A DNA stretch of 64,000 nucleotides, taken from positions 62,001 through 126,000 of the forward strand of contig NZ_JAFLJM010000013.1 in NCBI RefSeq assembly GCF_017745675.1. Direction: 5' to 3'. Below the pieces are notes generated by a model. It was not told where the DNA came from and ran no database searches. It worked only from the letters and a program-made list of their open reading frames with translations. This DNA comes from Alkalihalobacillus sp. BA299. GTDB taxonomy: Bacteria; Bacillota; Bacilli; Bacillales; Bacillaceae_F. Position numbers and translations under genes: made by a program. Of the stretch, positions 42,261 to 51,533 are shown piece after piece; positions within the stretch are counted from its first letter, which is position 1; each line of letters opens with the position of its first letter.

Positions 42261-43325
42261 ATGTACGAACTATTAAAAACATTAACTTCATTACATGGTC
42301 CTTGCGGTTACGAGCAACCGGTAGCTAAGTGGATAAAAAATACAATTGAAGATGTCGTTGACGAAGTAAAGGTCGATGGGTTAGGCAATGTTATTGCGTA
42401 TAAAAAAGGAGCTACTCCTGGTCCTAAAGCGATAATTACTGCACATATGGATGAGATCGGTTTTATTGTAAAAAAAATCGAAAGCAACGGTTTAATTCGT
42501 TTTGAAAAATTAGGAGGACATGATGACCGAATATTACTTGCGCAAAAAGTTCAAGTTCGAACAAAATCTGGGTTACTTACAGGGGTAATTGGGACGATCT
42601 CAGCCCATTTTGCCAAGTTTGATGATCCCAAAAAAGTTCGCAACCATAGGCAGCTATACATAGATATTGGAGCAACATCAAAGGGAGGTGCAGAAGAGTT
42701 AGGGGTAGAGGTAGGCAATCCAATTACATGGGCACCATCTATAGAGTTTCTAGGGAATGAGCATACAGGCAGAGTGGTTGGTAAAGGCTTTGATGATCGT
42801 GCTGGATGTGCGGTTATCATTAAGACACTTCAAGATCTACAACGAGCTAACTTCACTGGAGAGGTTATTGCTATTTTTACTGTTCAAGAGGAGGTAGGAC
42901 TCCGTGGTGCACAAGTGGCTGCAAGACAAGTAGAAGCAGATGTAGCGATAGCGATTGATACGACTGCAGTGAGTGATACTCCAGAAGAAACGATGGACCA
43001 AACGCTTCATTTAGGTCGAGGAACTGGGGTAAAAATTATTGATTTTAGCTTAATTTCTCATCCGAAGGTCAAAGAAAACCTACTTTATCTTGCAAAAGAA
43101 AAAAACATCCCATTTCAACATGAAGTATTTCCAGGGATTGGAACTGATGGAGGGGCAGTTAGTTTAGCGAATAAAGGTATTCCTACTGGTGTGTTGTCGA
43201 TTCCTTCAAGGTATGCTCATTCACCTGTTGAAGTGATCGATCTTGCTGATTTAGAGGTAACTCAAGAACTATTAAAAGCGTTTATTTTATCAATGAAAGC
43301 AGATACTGAATTTTCATTTATTTAG
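42261..43325 (+). CDS. M42-family metallo-aminopeptidase
   Basis: The 354-residue cytosolic peptidase has the co-catalytic metal motifs of family M42: TAHMDEIGF (His, Asp), GFDDRAG (Asp), VQEEVGLRGA (catalytic Glu and metal Glu), AIDTTAVSD (Asp) and SRYAHSPVE (His). These enzymes form large self-compartmentalised dodecamers and trim short peptides. ATG 42261 is chosen since GTGAGGG is seven bases before it; the ATG at 42255 is in frame but touches the ribosome site. It closely resembles Bacillus YsdC/YtoP-type proteins. Confidence 0.93.
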   Translation: MYELLKTLTSLHGPCGYEQPVAKWIKNTIEDVVDEVKVDGLGNVIAYKKGATPGPKAIITAHMDEIGFIVKKIESNGLIRFEKLGGHDDRILLAQKVQVRTKSGLLTGVIGTISAHFAKFDDPKKVRNHRQLYIDIGATSKGGAEELGVEVGNPITWAPSIEFLGNEHTGRVVGKGFDDRAGCAVIIKTLQDLQRANFTGEVIAIFTVQEEVGLRGAQVAARQVEADVAIAIDTTAVSDTPEETMDQTLHLGRGTGVKIIDFSLISHPKVKENLLYLAKEKNIPFQHEVFPGIGTDGGAVSLANKGIPTGVLSIPSRYAHSPVEVIDLADLEVTQELLKAFILSMKADTEFSFI

Positions 43326-43493
43326 GAAATATCTACTGTTTTAGGGGAAAAGGAGTAGGAGTATGAACAGTATCATAATTAAAGAGTTACACTAAACTCC
43401 TAATGTGCCTCATTTCTTTGAAGGGGATATTAATAAAATTATGGAGATTGAAACATATTAAGACTATAAATGAAACGGTAAAGGGGTTTAGTG

Positions 43494-43805
43494 ATGGAGT
43501 ATTTATCTCGTGATGAAATATTAGAGGAAATGAATCAATCTTTAAGGCCAATTATGGAAAAATATGAAGTTGAAGATATCGGGATTTTTGAAGAACAAGG
43601 AGAAGGTAACCATTATTACATTGGGTATACGATTAGAAAAGACGGAGAAGTTTTTATGACACATACTCCTTTTGTGAGAAATGAAGAGGGACTCTTTAGA
43701 CCAGAAAAAAATGAGTGGATCATTGAAACTGATAATGGCGACTTAAGAGGTTTTTCATCACTTGATGATGTTTTTGAGGAAATGAGTAAAGGACTAGAGC
43801 ATTAG
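43494..43805 (+). CDS. Small cytosolic protein, DUF5634-like
   Basis: The 103-residue acidic protein has no signal peptide, Cys or membrane segment. A helix (RDEILEEMNQSLRPIMEKY) is followed by strands EDIGIFEEQGEGNHYYIGYTIRKDGEVFMTHTPFVRNEEGLF and a C-terminal LDDVFEEMSKGL helix. It resembles, from memory, the DUF5634 family of Bacillus, which has no known function. ATG 43494 is placed seven bases after AAGGGG; the GTG just before it is an alternative. It is a separate unit 169 bases after the peptidase gene. Confidence 0.65.
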   Translation: MEYLSRDEILEEMNQSLRPIMEKYEVEDIGIFEEQGEGNHYYIGYTIRKDGEVFMTHTPFVRNEEGLFRPEKNEWIIETDNGDLRGFSSLDDVFEEMSKGLEH

Positions 43806-43920
43806 AATGTTGTAAAAATGAAGCTGTGATACCTTAACTCGTTCAGTTAAGATATATTGTTGGTAATGGGCAACTTTCATAATCAAGAAAATGCTCATAA
43901 TGACCCATATAAATAAATAA

Positions 43921-43960
43921 AAATAAGAAGAGGTTGATCATTATCAGCCTCTTCTTATTT
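43921..43960. terminator. Bidirectional terminator, convergent with hlyIII
   Basis: AAATAAGAAGAGG and CCTCTTCTTATTT are perfect 13-bp inverted copies with a 14-base loop. The stop codon of the minus-strand gene touches the right arm. Confidence 0.8.
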
Positions 43961-44610
43961 CAAATAGTTATAGGTAATACATACTTTATAACAGCAAAAA
44001 AATGGGCTATCGACCCTGCTAAGACGAATAAATGCCATACTGCATGGTGGAACTGAAATCCTCGCCATACATAGAAAACAGTACCAACAGTATAAAAAAT
44101 ACCTCCTAAAATTAACAGCATGATCCCTTCAGAAGGAAGGGTATGTGCCAGTGGCTTCCATGCAATGACTATAATCCATCCCATTGCAATGTAAAGGATA
44201 GTTGATAAATATAAAAATTTTTTTGTAAAAAAGGATTTAAATACAACTCCGACGATGGCTAGTCCCCAAACTATAGAAAGTAATGTCCAGCCGAGAGCGC
44301 CATTTAATACAACTAACGTGAATGGAGTGTATGTGCCAGCAATAAATAAGTAGATAGCTGAGTGGTCAAAAATTTCAAATAAATCTTTAACTTTTCCTTT
44401 AGGGAAACTGTGAACTAATGTTGAAGAAACATAAAGAAGGATCATCGTTGCCCCGTAAATGGAGAAGCTAACAGTATGCCATGCAGACCCTTGATTGACT
44501 GAGAAAATGATAAGGAAAACGAGCGCAGTAATACTTAATAATACGCCAATACCATGTGTAATGGCATTAACGATTTCTTCCCTCAATGTAAACGTATGTG
44601 TTTTAGCCAA
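43960..44610 (-). CDS. Hemolysin III/PAQR-family membrane protein
   Basis: The 216-residue protein has seven membrane segments and the conserved motifs of the HlyIII (YqfA/YplQ) group: NAITHGIG at the N-terminus, SSTLVHSF, DHSAIYLFIAGTYTPF in the middle and FHHAVWHLFVLAGSIAHF at the end. The conserved His and Asp are thought to bind zinc in an adiponectin-receptor-like hydrolase fold; haemolysis itself is poorly supported for this group. It starts at TTG 44610 after AGGAGAGGG. Confidence 0.92.
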   Translation of the reverse strand: MAKTHTFTLREEIVNAITHGIGVLLSITALVFLIIFSVNQGSAWHTVSFSIYGATMILLYVSSTLVHSFPKGKVKDLFEIFDHSAIYLFIAGTYTPFTLVVLNGALGWTLLSIVWGLAIVGVVFKSFFTKKFLYLSTILYIAMGWIIVIAWKPLAHTLPSEGIMLLILGGIFYTVGTVFYVWRGFQFHHAVWHLFVLAGSIAHFFAVIKYVLPITI

Positions 44611-44833
44611 TTATTTACACCCTCTCCTAAACTTTATACCATAGTTTACATTATACAATAAATTAGGATGGAAATGGTGAATAAGAGGTTAACTTAAACG
44701 GTTTAAAAATAACAAAGTTCGCGAAAAATAACTTTTAAAAAAATTATTTTCAAACTAATTTTCATATTGCTTCTTGGTTTAGATCTGAGTATAATTTTCT
44801 TATTTAAATAACATTTGGAATGGGGAATAGGAA

Positions 44834-45922
44834 TTGACGACGCAAAGAATTTTATTCGTCTATAATTGGGTACCTGATGAGGAAAGAACAGAGGCATTTC
44901 GTGAATGTGCTTCTACAAAAACCATTCATCAATTAACAGAAATTTTTCAGTCTTATCAAATGGAAGTAATTCCTCTAAATCTATTTAATAAAGAGCAATT
45001 AACAGAAGCGATTGGTAATTCTAGACCAGATGTAGCTTTTGTAATTGCGGAAGGATTCTTGGGTGAACCAGAAAGTTTGTATGATGGATCAGGTGCATTA
45101 AGTATTCGAGAGGTACTAGAAACGCATGAAGTACCGTATTCACATTCCAATGTTGAAACGATGGAAGCATGTCGGAATAAAGATATAACCTATGAAAAAT
45201 TAGGGCAAAAAGATATTTCTATTCCACGTTTCTTTGTTTTTAATGAGAGACAGGCAGACGTAGAAAATATAGAACGTGTTGAATATGTCGTTGGTTTCCC
45301 AGTATTTCTTAAGCCGTGTGGTGGAGGATGTAGTATTGGCATTGATGAGAAATCGATTGTTAGGAATCGCAGCGAATTAGTATATAAACTAGAGCAATTA
45401 CGTAATTTGATTGGTGACCAACCAATCCTTGCTGAAACCTATTTGCCAGGTCGAGAATACACAGTCGGGGTTATCGGAAATGGGGTACCGCATGTTTTAC
45501 CTATAATTGCTTTTCCAGAAGCATTTAACGTTCGAAGTCAAGAAGTTAAAAAGGTTGAACATCAATCGAGAAGTGAGTTTGAAATTATTTCTACAACGTC
45601 TTCTGTTGGGGCAAAAATAAAAGATACTGCGATGCAAGTATTTCAAGCACTCGGAGGGCGAGATCTTATTCGCTTAGATTTAAGAGAAGGAGAAGATGGA
45701 AAAGTATACGTTATTGATGTCAATGGGACACCCTCTTTATCGATAACAGGTTCACTTTCTTTTATGGCTGAAAATAGCCATGTTGTTTATCATGAATTTA
45801 TTGCATATTTCTTATATGTAACGTTAGTAAGGTATAGCTTACCAATTAATGACCAATTAAACGAAACAGCTATGAAAGTGAATTCGTATTTACAGGGCAT
45901 TTTTGAAAACCAAACAGCATAA
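44834..45922 (+). CDS. D-alanine--D-alanine ligase-like ATP-grasp protein
   Basis: The 362-residue protein has the ATP-grasp ligase layout of Ddl enzymes: N-terminal Rossmann-like part (RILFVYNWV, PDVAFVIAEGFLGEPESLYDGSGALSIREVLE), the flexible loop KPCGGGCSIGIDE, the LAETYLPGREYTVGVIG strand, and the metal-binding tail VIDVNGTPSLS. The usual SxGSS loop is changed (GGGCSIG) and the N-terminal part departs from GGxSxE-type Ddl, so the acceptor may not be D-Ala. It may ligate other amino acids or short peptides. It starts at TTG 44834 and stands alone, with a hairpin at 45928-45968. Confidence 0.75.
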   Translation: MTTQRILFVYNWVPDEERTEAFRECASTKTIHQLTEIFQSYQMEVIPLNLFNKEQLTEAIGNSRPDVAFVIAEGFLGEPESLYDGSGALSIREVLETHEVPYSHSNVETMEACRNKDITYEKLGQKDISIPRFFVFNERQADVENIERVEYVVGFPVFLKPCGGGCSIGIDEKSIVRNRSELVYKLEQLRNLIGDQPILAETYLPGREYTVGVIGNGVPHVLPIIAFPEAFNVRSQEVKKVEHQSRSEFEIISTTSSVGAKIKDTAMQVFQALGGRDLIRLDLREGEDGKVYVIDVNGTPSLSITGSLSFMAENSHVVYHEFIAYFLYVTLVRYSLPINDQLNETAMKVNSYLQGIFENQTA

Positions 45923-45927
45923 TTAAA

Positions 45928-45968
45928 TAACAATGGAGGCTGACGAAATAAGTCAGTCTCTATTGTTA
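45928..45968 (+). terminator. Terminator after the ligase gene
   Basis: AACAATGGAGGCTGAC pairs imperfectly with GTCAGTCTCTATTGTT, followed by a T-rich stretch. Confidence 0.65.
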
Positions 45969-46089
45969 TTTGTTAAGCATTAATCTAATACATATTTCTA
46001 TCTTTTTTAGAAACGATAAGTAATGGTAAAAAGTCTACAAAAACAGCTATAAAAAAAGACATTAACTATTTTGGAGGTGCAAGTAAAAA

Positions 46090-46302
46090 GTGAAACGGAA
46101 AAATTTTGCTGAAAATAAGCCGACTTTAACGAATAGCCCAGAGCAGGAGGAATATACGATACGTTCTGATGTAAGTAGCTATGCACCACAGAGTACAAAT
46201 GCTTATTATGCAGGTGACTCAGTTAATGAACACAAAGAGCAAGAAGAAGCAAATCAAGGCATAGCAGGTGAAGAAATAAAACAACAAAACGAAAACCTCT
46301 AA
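46090..46302 (+). CDS. Small hydrophilic protein, 70 aa
   Basis: The product is very polar and acidic, with many Gln, Asn, Glu and Tyr and no Cys or hydrophobic core (NSPEQEEYTIRSDVSSYAPQ, AYYAGDSVNEHKEQEEANQG). Such composition is usual for small disordered proteins of spores or stress in Bacillus, but I do not recognise a family. It starts at GTG 46090, with GGAGGTG about ten bases earlier, and a terminator follows at 46310-46357, which support it as a real monocistronic gene. Confidence 0.6.
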   Translation: MKRKNFAENKPTLTNSPEQEEYTIRSDVSSYAPQSTNAYYAGDSVNEHKEQEEANQGIAGEEIKQQNENL

Positions 46303-46309
46303 AGGGCAG

Positions 46310-46357
46310 ACGCTTTACTCCATTAAGGTGACTGACATCTTTAATGGAGTAAAGTGT
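46310..46357 (+). terminator. Terminator after the 70-aa gene
   Basis: ACGCTTTACTCCATTAA pairs with TTTAATGGAGTAAAGTGT around a 13-base loop. Confidence 0.7.
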
Positions 46358-46474
46358 AAAATAATGCAAGCACCAATTCGTTTAATATACATAATGAAAT
46401 CCGTGTCGCAATAAATATAATGGTAAATAGAATCTTACGAAAATACGGAACAACAGAAGTAAGGGGTTTTGCAT

Positions 46475-47392
46475 ATGGTCCATGTAATACTTAGAAACTT
46501 CTTTTTGTTCTTATCTAAAAATCAACTATTAAATCATAGTGCTAGAAAATGGGGGCTTAAGTTAGGAGCATCTCAAGTTGTAGCTGGAGAAACAATTTCT
46601 CAAGCGATCAAGGTAGTTCGTCAGTTAAATGAGAAAGGCTTAATTTGTACAGTTGATCACTTAGGAGAGTTTGTCCAAACGAAAGAAGAGGCCATTCAAT
46701 CGACCAATTATTGTATCCGTACATTAAATGCGATTACTAAGACAGGTGTTAACTGTAATCTTTCTTTAAAACTTACTCAACTTGGCTTAGATGTAGATAA
46801 ACAATTATGCTATGAAAATTTGAAAAACATTTTATCAACTGCAAAGAGGCATAATATTTTTGTTCGAATAGATATGGAAAACTTTGTGCATTGTCAGCCA
46901 ACGCTAGAACTTCTAGAAGAGCTTCGCAAAGATTATAATGGGCTAGTAGGAACTGCAATACAAGCTTATTTATACCGTGCAATAGACGATGTAAATAACT
47001 TAAAAGGAGTAAATCTTCGTCTTGTTAAAGGTGCCTATAGAGAGTCAGCTAAAGCCGCTTATCAAAAAAAGGAAGAAATTGATGCAAACTTTTTAAAAAT
47101 TATTAAACAACATTTACGAAATGGTAGTTATACAGCAGTTGCAACTCATGACCATATGATTATTCAGAATGTCAAAGAATTTTGTAAACAAGAACAGATC
47201 GCCAAAAGTCAATTTGAATTTCAAATGCTATATGGTTTTCGGACCGATTTGCAAGAAGAAATTGCAAAAGAAGGATACACGATGAGAGTATATGTACCTT
47301 ATGGGAATGATTGGTTTGGCTATTTTATGAGAAGGTTAGCGGAACGTCCACAAAATGTGTCATTTGCGTTAAGAGGGTTGTTCTCAAGGTGA
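46475..47392 (+). CDS. putB: Proline dehydrogenase (PutB-like)
   Basis: The 305-residue flavoenzyme oxidises proline to pyrroline-5-carboxylate. The TIM-barrel motifs are readable: CTVDHLGEFV, NLSLKLTQLGLD, RIDMEN, GTAIQAYLYRA, VNLRLVKGAYRES (Lys and Arg at the active site), AVATHDHMII, FEFQMLYGFR, and YVPYGNDWFGYFMRRLAERPQN at the end, which binds the substrate carboxylate. Length matches single-domain PutB/FadM. ATG 46475 lies eight bases after AAGGGG. No pyrroline-5-carboxylate dehydrogenase gene follows; instead there is a decayed rocD. Confidence 0.92.
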   Translation: MVHVILRNFFLFLSKNQLLNHSARKWGLKLGASQVVAGETISQAIKVVRQLNEKGLICTVDHLGEFVQTKEEAIQSTNYCIRTLNAITKTGVNCNLSLKLTQLGLDVDKQLCYENLKNILSTAKRHNIFVRIDMENFVHCQPTLELLEELRKDYNGLVGTAIQAYLYRAIDDVNNLKGVNLRLVKGAYRESAKAAYQKKEEIDANFLKIIKQHLRNGSYTAVATHDHMIIQNVKEFCKQEQIAKSQFEFQMLYGFRTDLQEEIAKEGYTMRVYVPYGNDWFGYFMRRLAERPQNVSFALRGLFSR

Positions 47393-47421
47393 ATTTAAAT
47401 GCACAACCTACTTCATAAGAA

Positions 47422-47770
47422 GGATTTTTATCAAAAGCTTTTGAACTTTGTAAACAAGAAAATGTATTATTCGTTGCTGATGAAATTCAAACAGGCTTAG
47501 GAAGAACAGGTAAATGGTTTGCGTGTGATTGGGAAAAAGTTGATCCAGATATGTATATTTTAGGAAAAGCACTTGGTGGAGATGTAATGCCAATTTCAGC
47601 AGTTTCAGCGGATAAAAATATATTAGGAGTATTCAACCCAGGTTCGCACGGATCAACTTTTGGAGTTAACCCATGAAAAGGTTATTCGTTTTGCACCTCC
47701 GCTCATTATTACGTAAGAAGAGTTAGATTGGGCATTAGAGCGTGTTAGGTCTGTTTTTAAAACGTCCTAA
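47422..47770 (+). pseudogene. rocD: Decayed ornithine aminotransferase (rocD) remnant
   Basis: The stretch encodes pieces of ornithine aminotransferase: [33 protein letters not shown], then [44 protein letters not shown], with the PLP Lys in LGKALGG. The reading then meets a stop (TGA at 47674), and a C-terminal piece KVIRFAPPLIIT, a stop, EELDWALERVR follows. About 200 N-terminal residues and an internal section are missing, so no active enzyme can be made. RocD makes glutamate semialdehyde/P5C, the same product as the preceding PutB. The rest of the gap to 47997 holds the promoter region of adeR. Confidence 0.85.
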
Positions 47771-47997
47771 TCGCTTGTTTACTTCAGATGGACAAGCTAT
47801 TATACCTTTTTTTACGTTAGAATAAAACGTATCGGAGTGAGCGGAACGTTGTACTCTACTAAATATATATTATGGGAAACTTTCGAGTTACTATTGTTTC
47901 TAGCATATTTACTATTAATTCCGTTCTTTATCTAGTTAGTAGGTAAAGATTTCGGTACAATAGGAATAAAGATGTCAAAGAAACAAGGGGATACAAA

Positions 47998-49245
47998 ATG
48001 AGTAGAAACAACTCAAAAAAAAGTGAGTTAAAGGTAGCTTTTAATAATTTACAAGAAGTAGTAGATAAAATAAGTGAGCTGCTTCACTGCCCTGTCACAT
48101 TAGAGGATGAAACACATCGATTAATTACGTATAGTAAGCACGATATTCATACAGATCCTGCAAGATTAGAAACGATTATAAGTCGGCAAGTGCCGTTTAA
48201 AGTAACACAACGCTTATGGAAACAAGGAATTATTCAGAAGCTAAATGAAAATAGTCACCCCATTCGTATAAATGCGATTCAAGATATTGGATTAGGGAAT
48301 CGTGTCGCGATTTCAATACGCCAGAAAGATGACGTTTTAGGCTATATTTGGGTTATCGAAATGGAAAATACATTAGACGAAAATGGTTTCGAGCTATTAA
48401 AAGAGGCAGCACAAACGCTTCGAATGTTTTTAGTTAAGCATCGACTACAACAGCGGAAGGAAACAGAAGGGCAGCAACGTTTCTTTTGGCGATTAATAAA
48501 TAATAGTTATCAAAAGAAAGAGGATATTACTGCAGGTTTTAATAAGCTTCAAATTGAAATTCCAGAGCGTTTTTCGATTGCAATTTTTCGTTTCTCAACA
48601 CGGATAACTTCTAGACAGGAACAACAGTTTATTACTTATCTTCATGCAAGTCATGATTTGGAGATGGTTTTTTATCATATTGATCAATTTGATTTTACAA
48701 TATTACTTTCACCTAAGCATGAACAAATTACGATACAAAAGCTATCTCAAATCATTGAAGACATTGTAAATTCCTTTAGTGGAAAAGGTAAAACGCCAAT
48801 AAATGTAGTCGGTAGTTGTAGTCATTTTTTCACAAGGATCGAGCGTATCGACAAAGCATATCGAGAAGCCTTAACGGTTATGGATTTAAAAGAAACGTAT
48901 ACGAGTGAGTTAACATCTGTTAATGGTTATTGGGAATTAGGAATTTTTAAGTACCTTGATATTATCATGGAGAGAAAAAAAGAAGATAGTATTGATTGCT
49001 TGCCGATTGCATTCTTAACTGAATACGATAAAAAAAATCAAACGGACTTGTTAGAAACATTAGAAGTATTTTTAAATACAGATGGAAATGTAAATGATGC
49101 TTCTAAGGTGCTACATGTACATCCCAATACACTAAATTATCGAATGAAACGAATCATTGAATTAACGGGAATACGGCTTAAAGATCCAAAGGTTAAGCTA
49201 GATTTATATTTAGAATTTAAAATAAGAAGATGGATGGGTAAGTAA
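47998..49245 (+). CDS. adeR: PucR-family activator, probable AdeR of ald
   Basis: The 415-residue regulator has an N-terminal sensory region (about 1-150), a GGDEF-like/CdaR middle region (ERFSIAIFRF to CSHFFTRIERIDKAYREALTVMDL) and a C-terminal PucR HTH (NVNDASKVLHVHPNTLNYRMKRIIELTGI). It directly precedes ald, as does B. subtilis AdeR, the activator of alanine dehydrogenase, on the same strand with 113 bases between. It probably senses L-alanine. The site AACAAGGGG precedes the ATG. Confidence 0.85.
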   Translation: MSRNNSKKSELKVAFNNLQEVVDKISELLHCPVTLEDETHRLITYSKHDIHTDPARLETIISRQVPFKVTQRLWKQGIIQKLNENSHPIRINAIQDIGLGNRVAISIRQKDDVLGYIWVIEMENTLDENGFELLKEAAQTLRMFLVKHRLQQRKETEGQQRFFWRLINNSYQKKEDITAGFNKLQIEIPERFSIAIFRFSTRITSRQEQQFITYLHASHDLEMVFYHIDQFDFTILLSPKHEQITIQKLSQIIEDIVNSFSGKGKTPINVVGSCSHFFTRIERIDKAYREALTVMDLKETYTSELTSVNGYWELGIFKYLDIIMERKKEDSIDCLPIAFLTEYDKKNQTDLLETLEVFLNTDGNVNDASKVLHVHPNTLNYRMKRIIELTGIRLKDPKVKLDLYLEFKIRRWMGK

Positions 49246-49358
49246 CTTTGTAAAAATACACAAAGATGCTTGCTCTTTTTTTATGAGATACACAAAGCAA
49301 ATACGCTTCTTAATGTATATACTTTATATAAATAATTCAATTATAGGAGGCATGTCCA

Positions 49359-50486
49359 ATGATTATCGGCGTTCCTACAGAGATAAAAAATAACGAAAAT
49401 CGTGTAGCTTTAACACCAGCCGGAGTTGTTACCTTAACTAACGCTGGTCACCAAGTGTTAATTGAAGATCATGCAGGGATTGGTAGCGGATTTACTAACG
49501 AAGATTATATTGCAGCTGGAGCGCAAATTGTTGCTTCTGCTAAAGAAGTGTGGAACCAAGCGGAAATGGTGATGAAAGTGAAAGAGCCGCTTCCATCAGA
49601 ATATGGATATTTCCGAAAAGGATTAATATTATTTACGTATTTACATTTAGCTGCAGAGCCTAGTTTAGCGAAAGCATTGGCAGAAAATGAAGTAACGGCT
49701 ATTGCTTATGAAACTGTAGAGGTGAATCGTACACTTCCATTACTAACACCAATGAGCGAAGTTGCAGGAAGAATGGCAGCACAAATTGGCGCGCAATTCC
49801 TTGAAAAACCTAAGGGTGGTAAAGGAATTTTACTTTCTGGTGTTCCTGGTGTGAAACGAGGTAAAGTAACGATTATTGGTGGTGGAGTAGTAGGTACGAA
49901 TGCTGCCAAAATTGCGATTGGCCTAGGAGCAGAGGTAACGATTATTGACTTAAGCCCTGAGCGTTTACGCCAACTTGACGATATTTTTGGTAACTCTATT
50001 CAAACATTAATCTCTAATCCATTTAATATTGCTGAAGCTGTAAAAGAAAGTGACCTTGTTATTGGGGCAGTTCTTATTCCTGGTGCAAAAGCACCAAAGC
50101 TTGTTACAGAAGAGATGACCCAATCGATGTCACCAGGTTCAGTAGTAGTTGATGTTGCGATCGACCAAGGTGGTATTATAGAAACGGTTGATCAAATTAC
50201 TACACATGATAATCCAACATATGTTAAGCATGGCGTTGTTCATTATGCAGTTGCGAATATGCCAGGTGCCGTACCGCGTACATCAACGATTGCCTTAACA
50301 AATGTTACTGTACCTTACGCCTTACAAATTGCTAACAAAGGTGTTCAAAAAGCCATTTCAGAAAATACGGCATTAAAGTTAGGTGTGAATGTCGCAAATG
50401 GTGCCATCACATATGAAGCAGTAGCAAATGCATTAAATATGCCTTATGTTTCAGTTGAAAAAGCGCTAACTGAAGTGACGGCTTAA
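49359..50486 (+). CDS. ald: Alanine dehydrogenase
   Basis: The 375-residue NAD-dependent enzyme interconverts L-alanine and pyruvate plus ammonia; in Bacillus it is needed for alanine catabolism and normal sporulation. The catalytic Lys75 (MKVKEP) and His96 ([10 protein letters not shown]) are in the expected places. The Rossmann motif [20 protein letters not shown] and [14 protein letters not shown] are as in B. subtilis Ald. AGGAGG lies before the ATG. It follows its probable activator and ends at a strong terminator. Confidence 0.97.
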   Translation: MIIGVPTEIKNNENRVALTPAGVVTLTNAGHQVLIEDHAGIGSGFTNEDYIAAGAQIVASAKEVWNQAEMVMKVKEPLPSEYGYFRKGLILFTYLHLAAEPSLAKALAENEVTAIAYETVEVNRTLPLLTPMSEVAGRMAAQIGAQFLEKPKGGKGILLSGVPGVKRGKVTIIGGGVVGTNAAKIAIGLGAEVTIIDLSPERLRQLDDIFGNSIQTLISNPFNIAEAVKESDLVIGAVLIPGAKAPKLVTEEMTQSMSPGSVVVDVAIDQGGIIETVDQITTHDNPTYVKHGVVHYAVANMPGAVPRTSTIALTNVTVPYALQIANKGVQKAISENTALKLGVNVANGAITYEAVANALNMPYVSVEKALTEVTA

Positions 50487-50520
50487 TTAAATCTTGTTTT
50501 CCCGAAAATGTTAAAATAGA

Positions 50521-50562
50521 AATAACCAAGGAAAAGCCAATTGCGGTTTTTCCTTGGTTATT
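50521..50562 (+). terminator. Terminator after ald
   Basis: AATAACCAAGGAAAA pairs perfectly with TTTTCCTTGGTTATT, followed by a T-rich tail. Confidence 0.85.
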
Positions 50563-50719
50563 CTTTGATGCACTATATTACAGCAGGAGTGTGGAAGATA
50601 CAAATCATAATTATTAAATTAAAAATTTAAATATGATTCACCGATAATTAATATAATTTTAAAGATACTATGCTATCTTTTTACTATACATCAAATTTAC
50701 AAAAAAGTAGGTGATGCAG

Positions 50720-51469
50720 ATGAAAAATCTACATACTGAGGTCATTGCACATCGAGGGCTTTCTGGACTTTACCCGGAGAACACAATGAGTGCTTTTAAA
50801 GCAGCAGCAAAACTCGAAATTGATGGAATTGAAATGGATGTGCAGTTGACAAAAGATAAGGTGCCTGTCATTATTCATGATGCAACGTTAGGGCGAACGA
50901 CAGAAGGGCAAGGAATGGTGTGTGATCACACACTTAAGCAAATAAAGTCGTATAGTGCAGGGGCCTGGTATAGTGAGAAATACCGCCAGGAAAGAGTTCC
51001 AACATTAGAGGAAGTGTTCTTATGGGCTCAAGGGTTTACATTTAAGCTTAATTTAGAATTAAAAGGTTCTGCTAAGCAACGAGAAGAGCTTTGGAAAAAT
51101 GTAAAACAGTTAATAGATAAATATGAAATGAGAGAAAGGATTTTTATTTCTTCTTTTGACCATGTGTTAATAGCAAACATAATAAAAGAAGACCCAACTA
51201 TTGAAACTGCAATCATTGTTATATCAGGAATGTATAAACCATTATCTTATATTCAATCGATTGGTACAAAGAGCTTTCACTACTTTTACCCATTAATGAT
51301 AAAGGAAGATGTTGACCCATTAATACAAGCTGGTATTGACGTAAGGTCGTATACGATTAATGAAGCTGAAATGATCGAATCAGCGTTTCAACTCGGTATC
51401 CAAGGAATTTTTACAGATTATCCGCATATTGCTTTAAAAATAAAAGATGATATGTTAAAAGAAGAATAA
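50720..51469 (+). CDS. Glycerophosphodiester phosphodiesterase (GlpQ/UgpQ-like)
   Basis: The 249-residue protein has the GDPD motifs: EVIAHRGLSGLYPENTMSAF with the catalytic His and Arg, DGIEMDVQLTKDKVPVIIHDATLGRTT with the metal Glu, Asp and second His, NLELKGS, and IFTDYPH at the end. It splits glycerophosphodiesters to glycerol-3-phosphate and an alcohol. There is no signal peptide, so it is cytosolic like UgpQ/YqiK-type enzymes. ATG 50720 is best spaced from AGGTGATG; GTG 50711 and ATG 50714 are alternatives. Confidence 0.93.
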   Translation: MKNLHTEVIAHRGLSGLYPENTMSAFKAAAKLEIDGIEMDVQLTKDKVPVIIHDATLGRTTEGQGMVCDHTLKQIKSYSAGAWYSEKYRQERVPTLEEVFLWAQGFTFKLNLELKGSAKQREELWKNVKQLIDKYEMRERIFISSFDHVLIANIIKEDPTIETAIIVISGMYKPLSYIQSIGTKSFHYFYPLMIKEDVDPLIQAGIDVRSYTINEAEMIESAFQLGIQGIFTDYPHIALKIKDDMLKEE

Positions 51470-51473
51470 TTAG

Positions 51474-51504
51474 AAGAGGCAGACGATAAAGTGTCTGCCT
51501 CTTT
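51474..51504. terminator. Bidirectional terminator between glpQ-like gene and glgP
   Basis: AAGAGGCAGAC and GTCTGCCTCTT are perfect 11-bp inverted copies with an eight-base loop between convergent genes. Confidence 0.8.
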
Positions 51505-51533
51505 AATAATAGTAGATTGATAGGTTATAGCAA

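Noticed and set aside
43360..43396. Tiny frame MNSIIIKELH after the M42 gene, with AAAAGGAGTAGGAG before it
   Set aside because: Ten codons with a good ribosome site, but too short to support as a gene without conservation data.
47408..47593. 61-aa minus-strand frame within the rocD remnant
   Set aside because: Shadow of the former rocD reading frame on the opposite strand.
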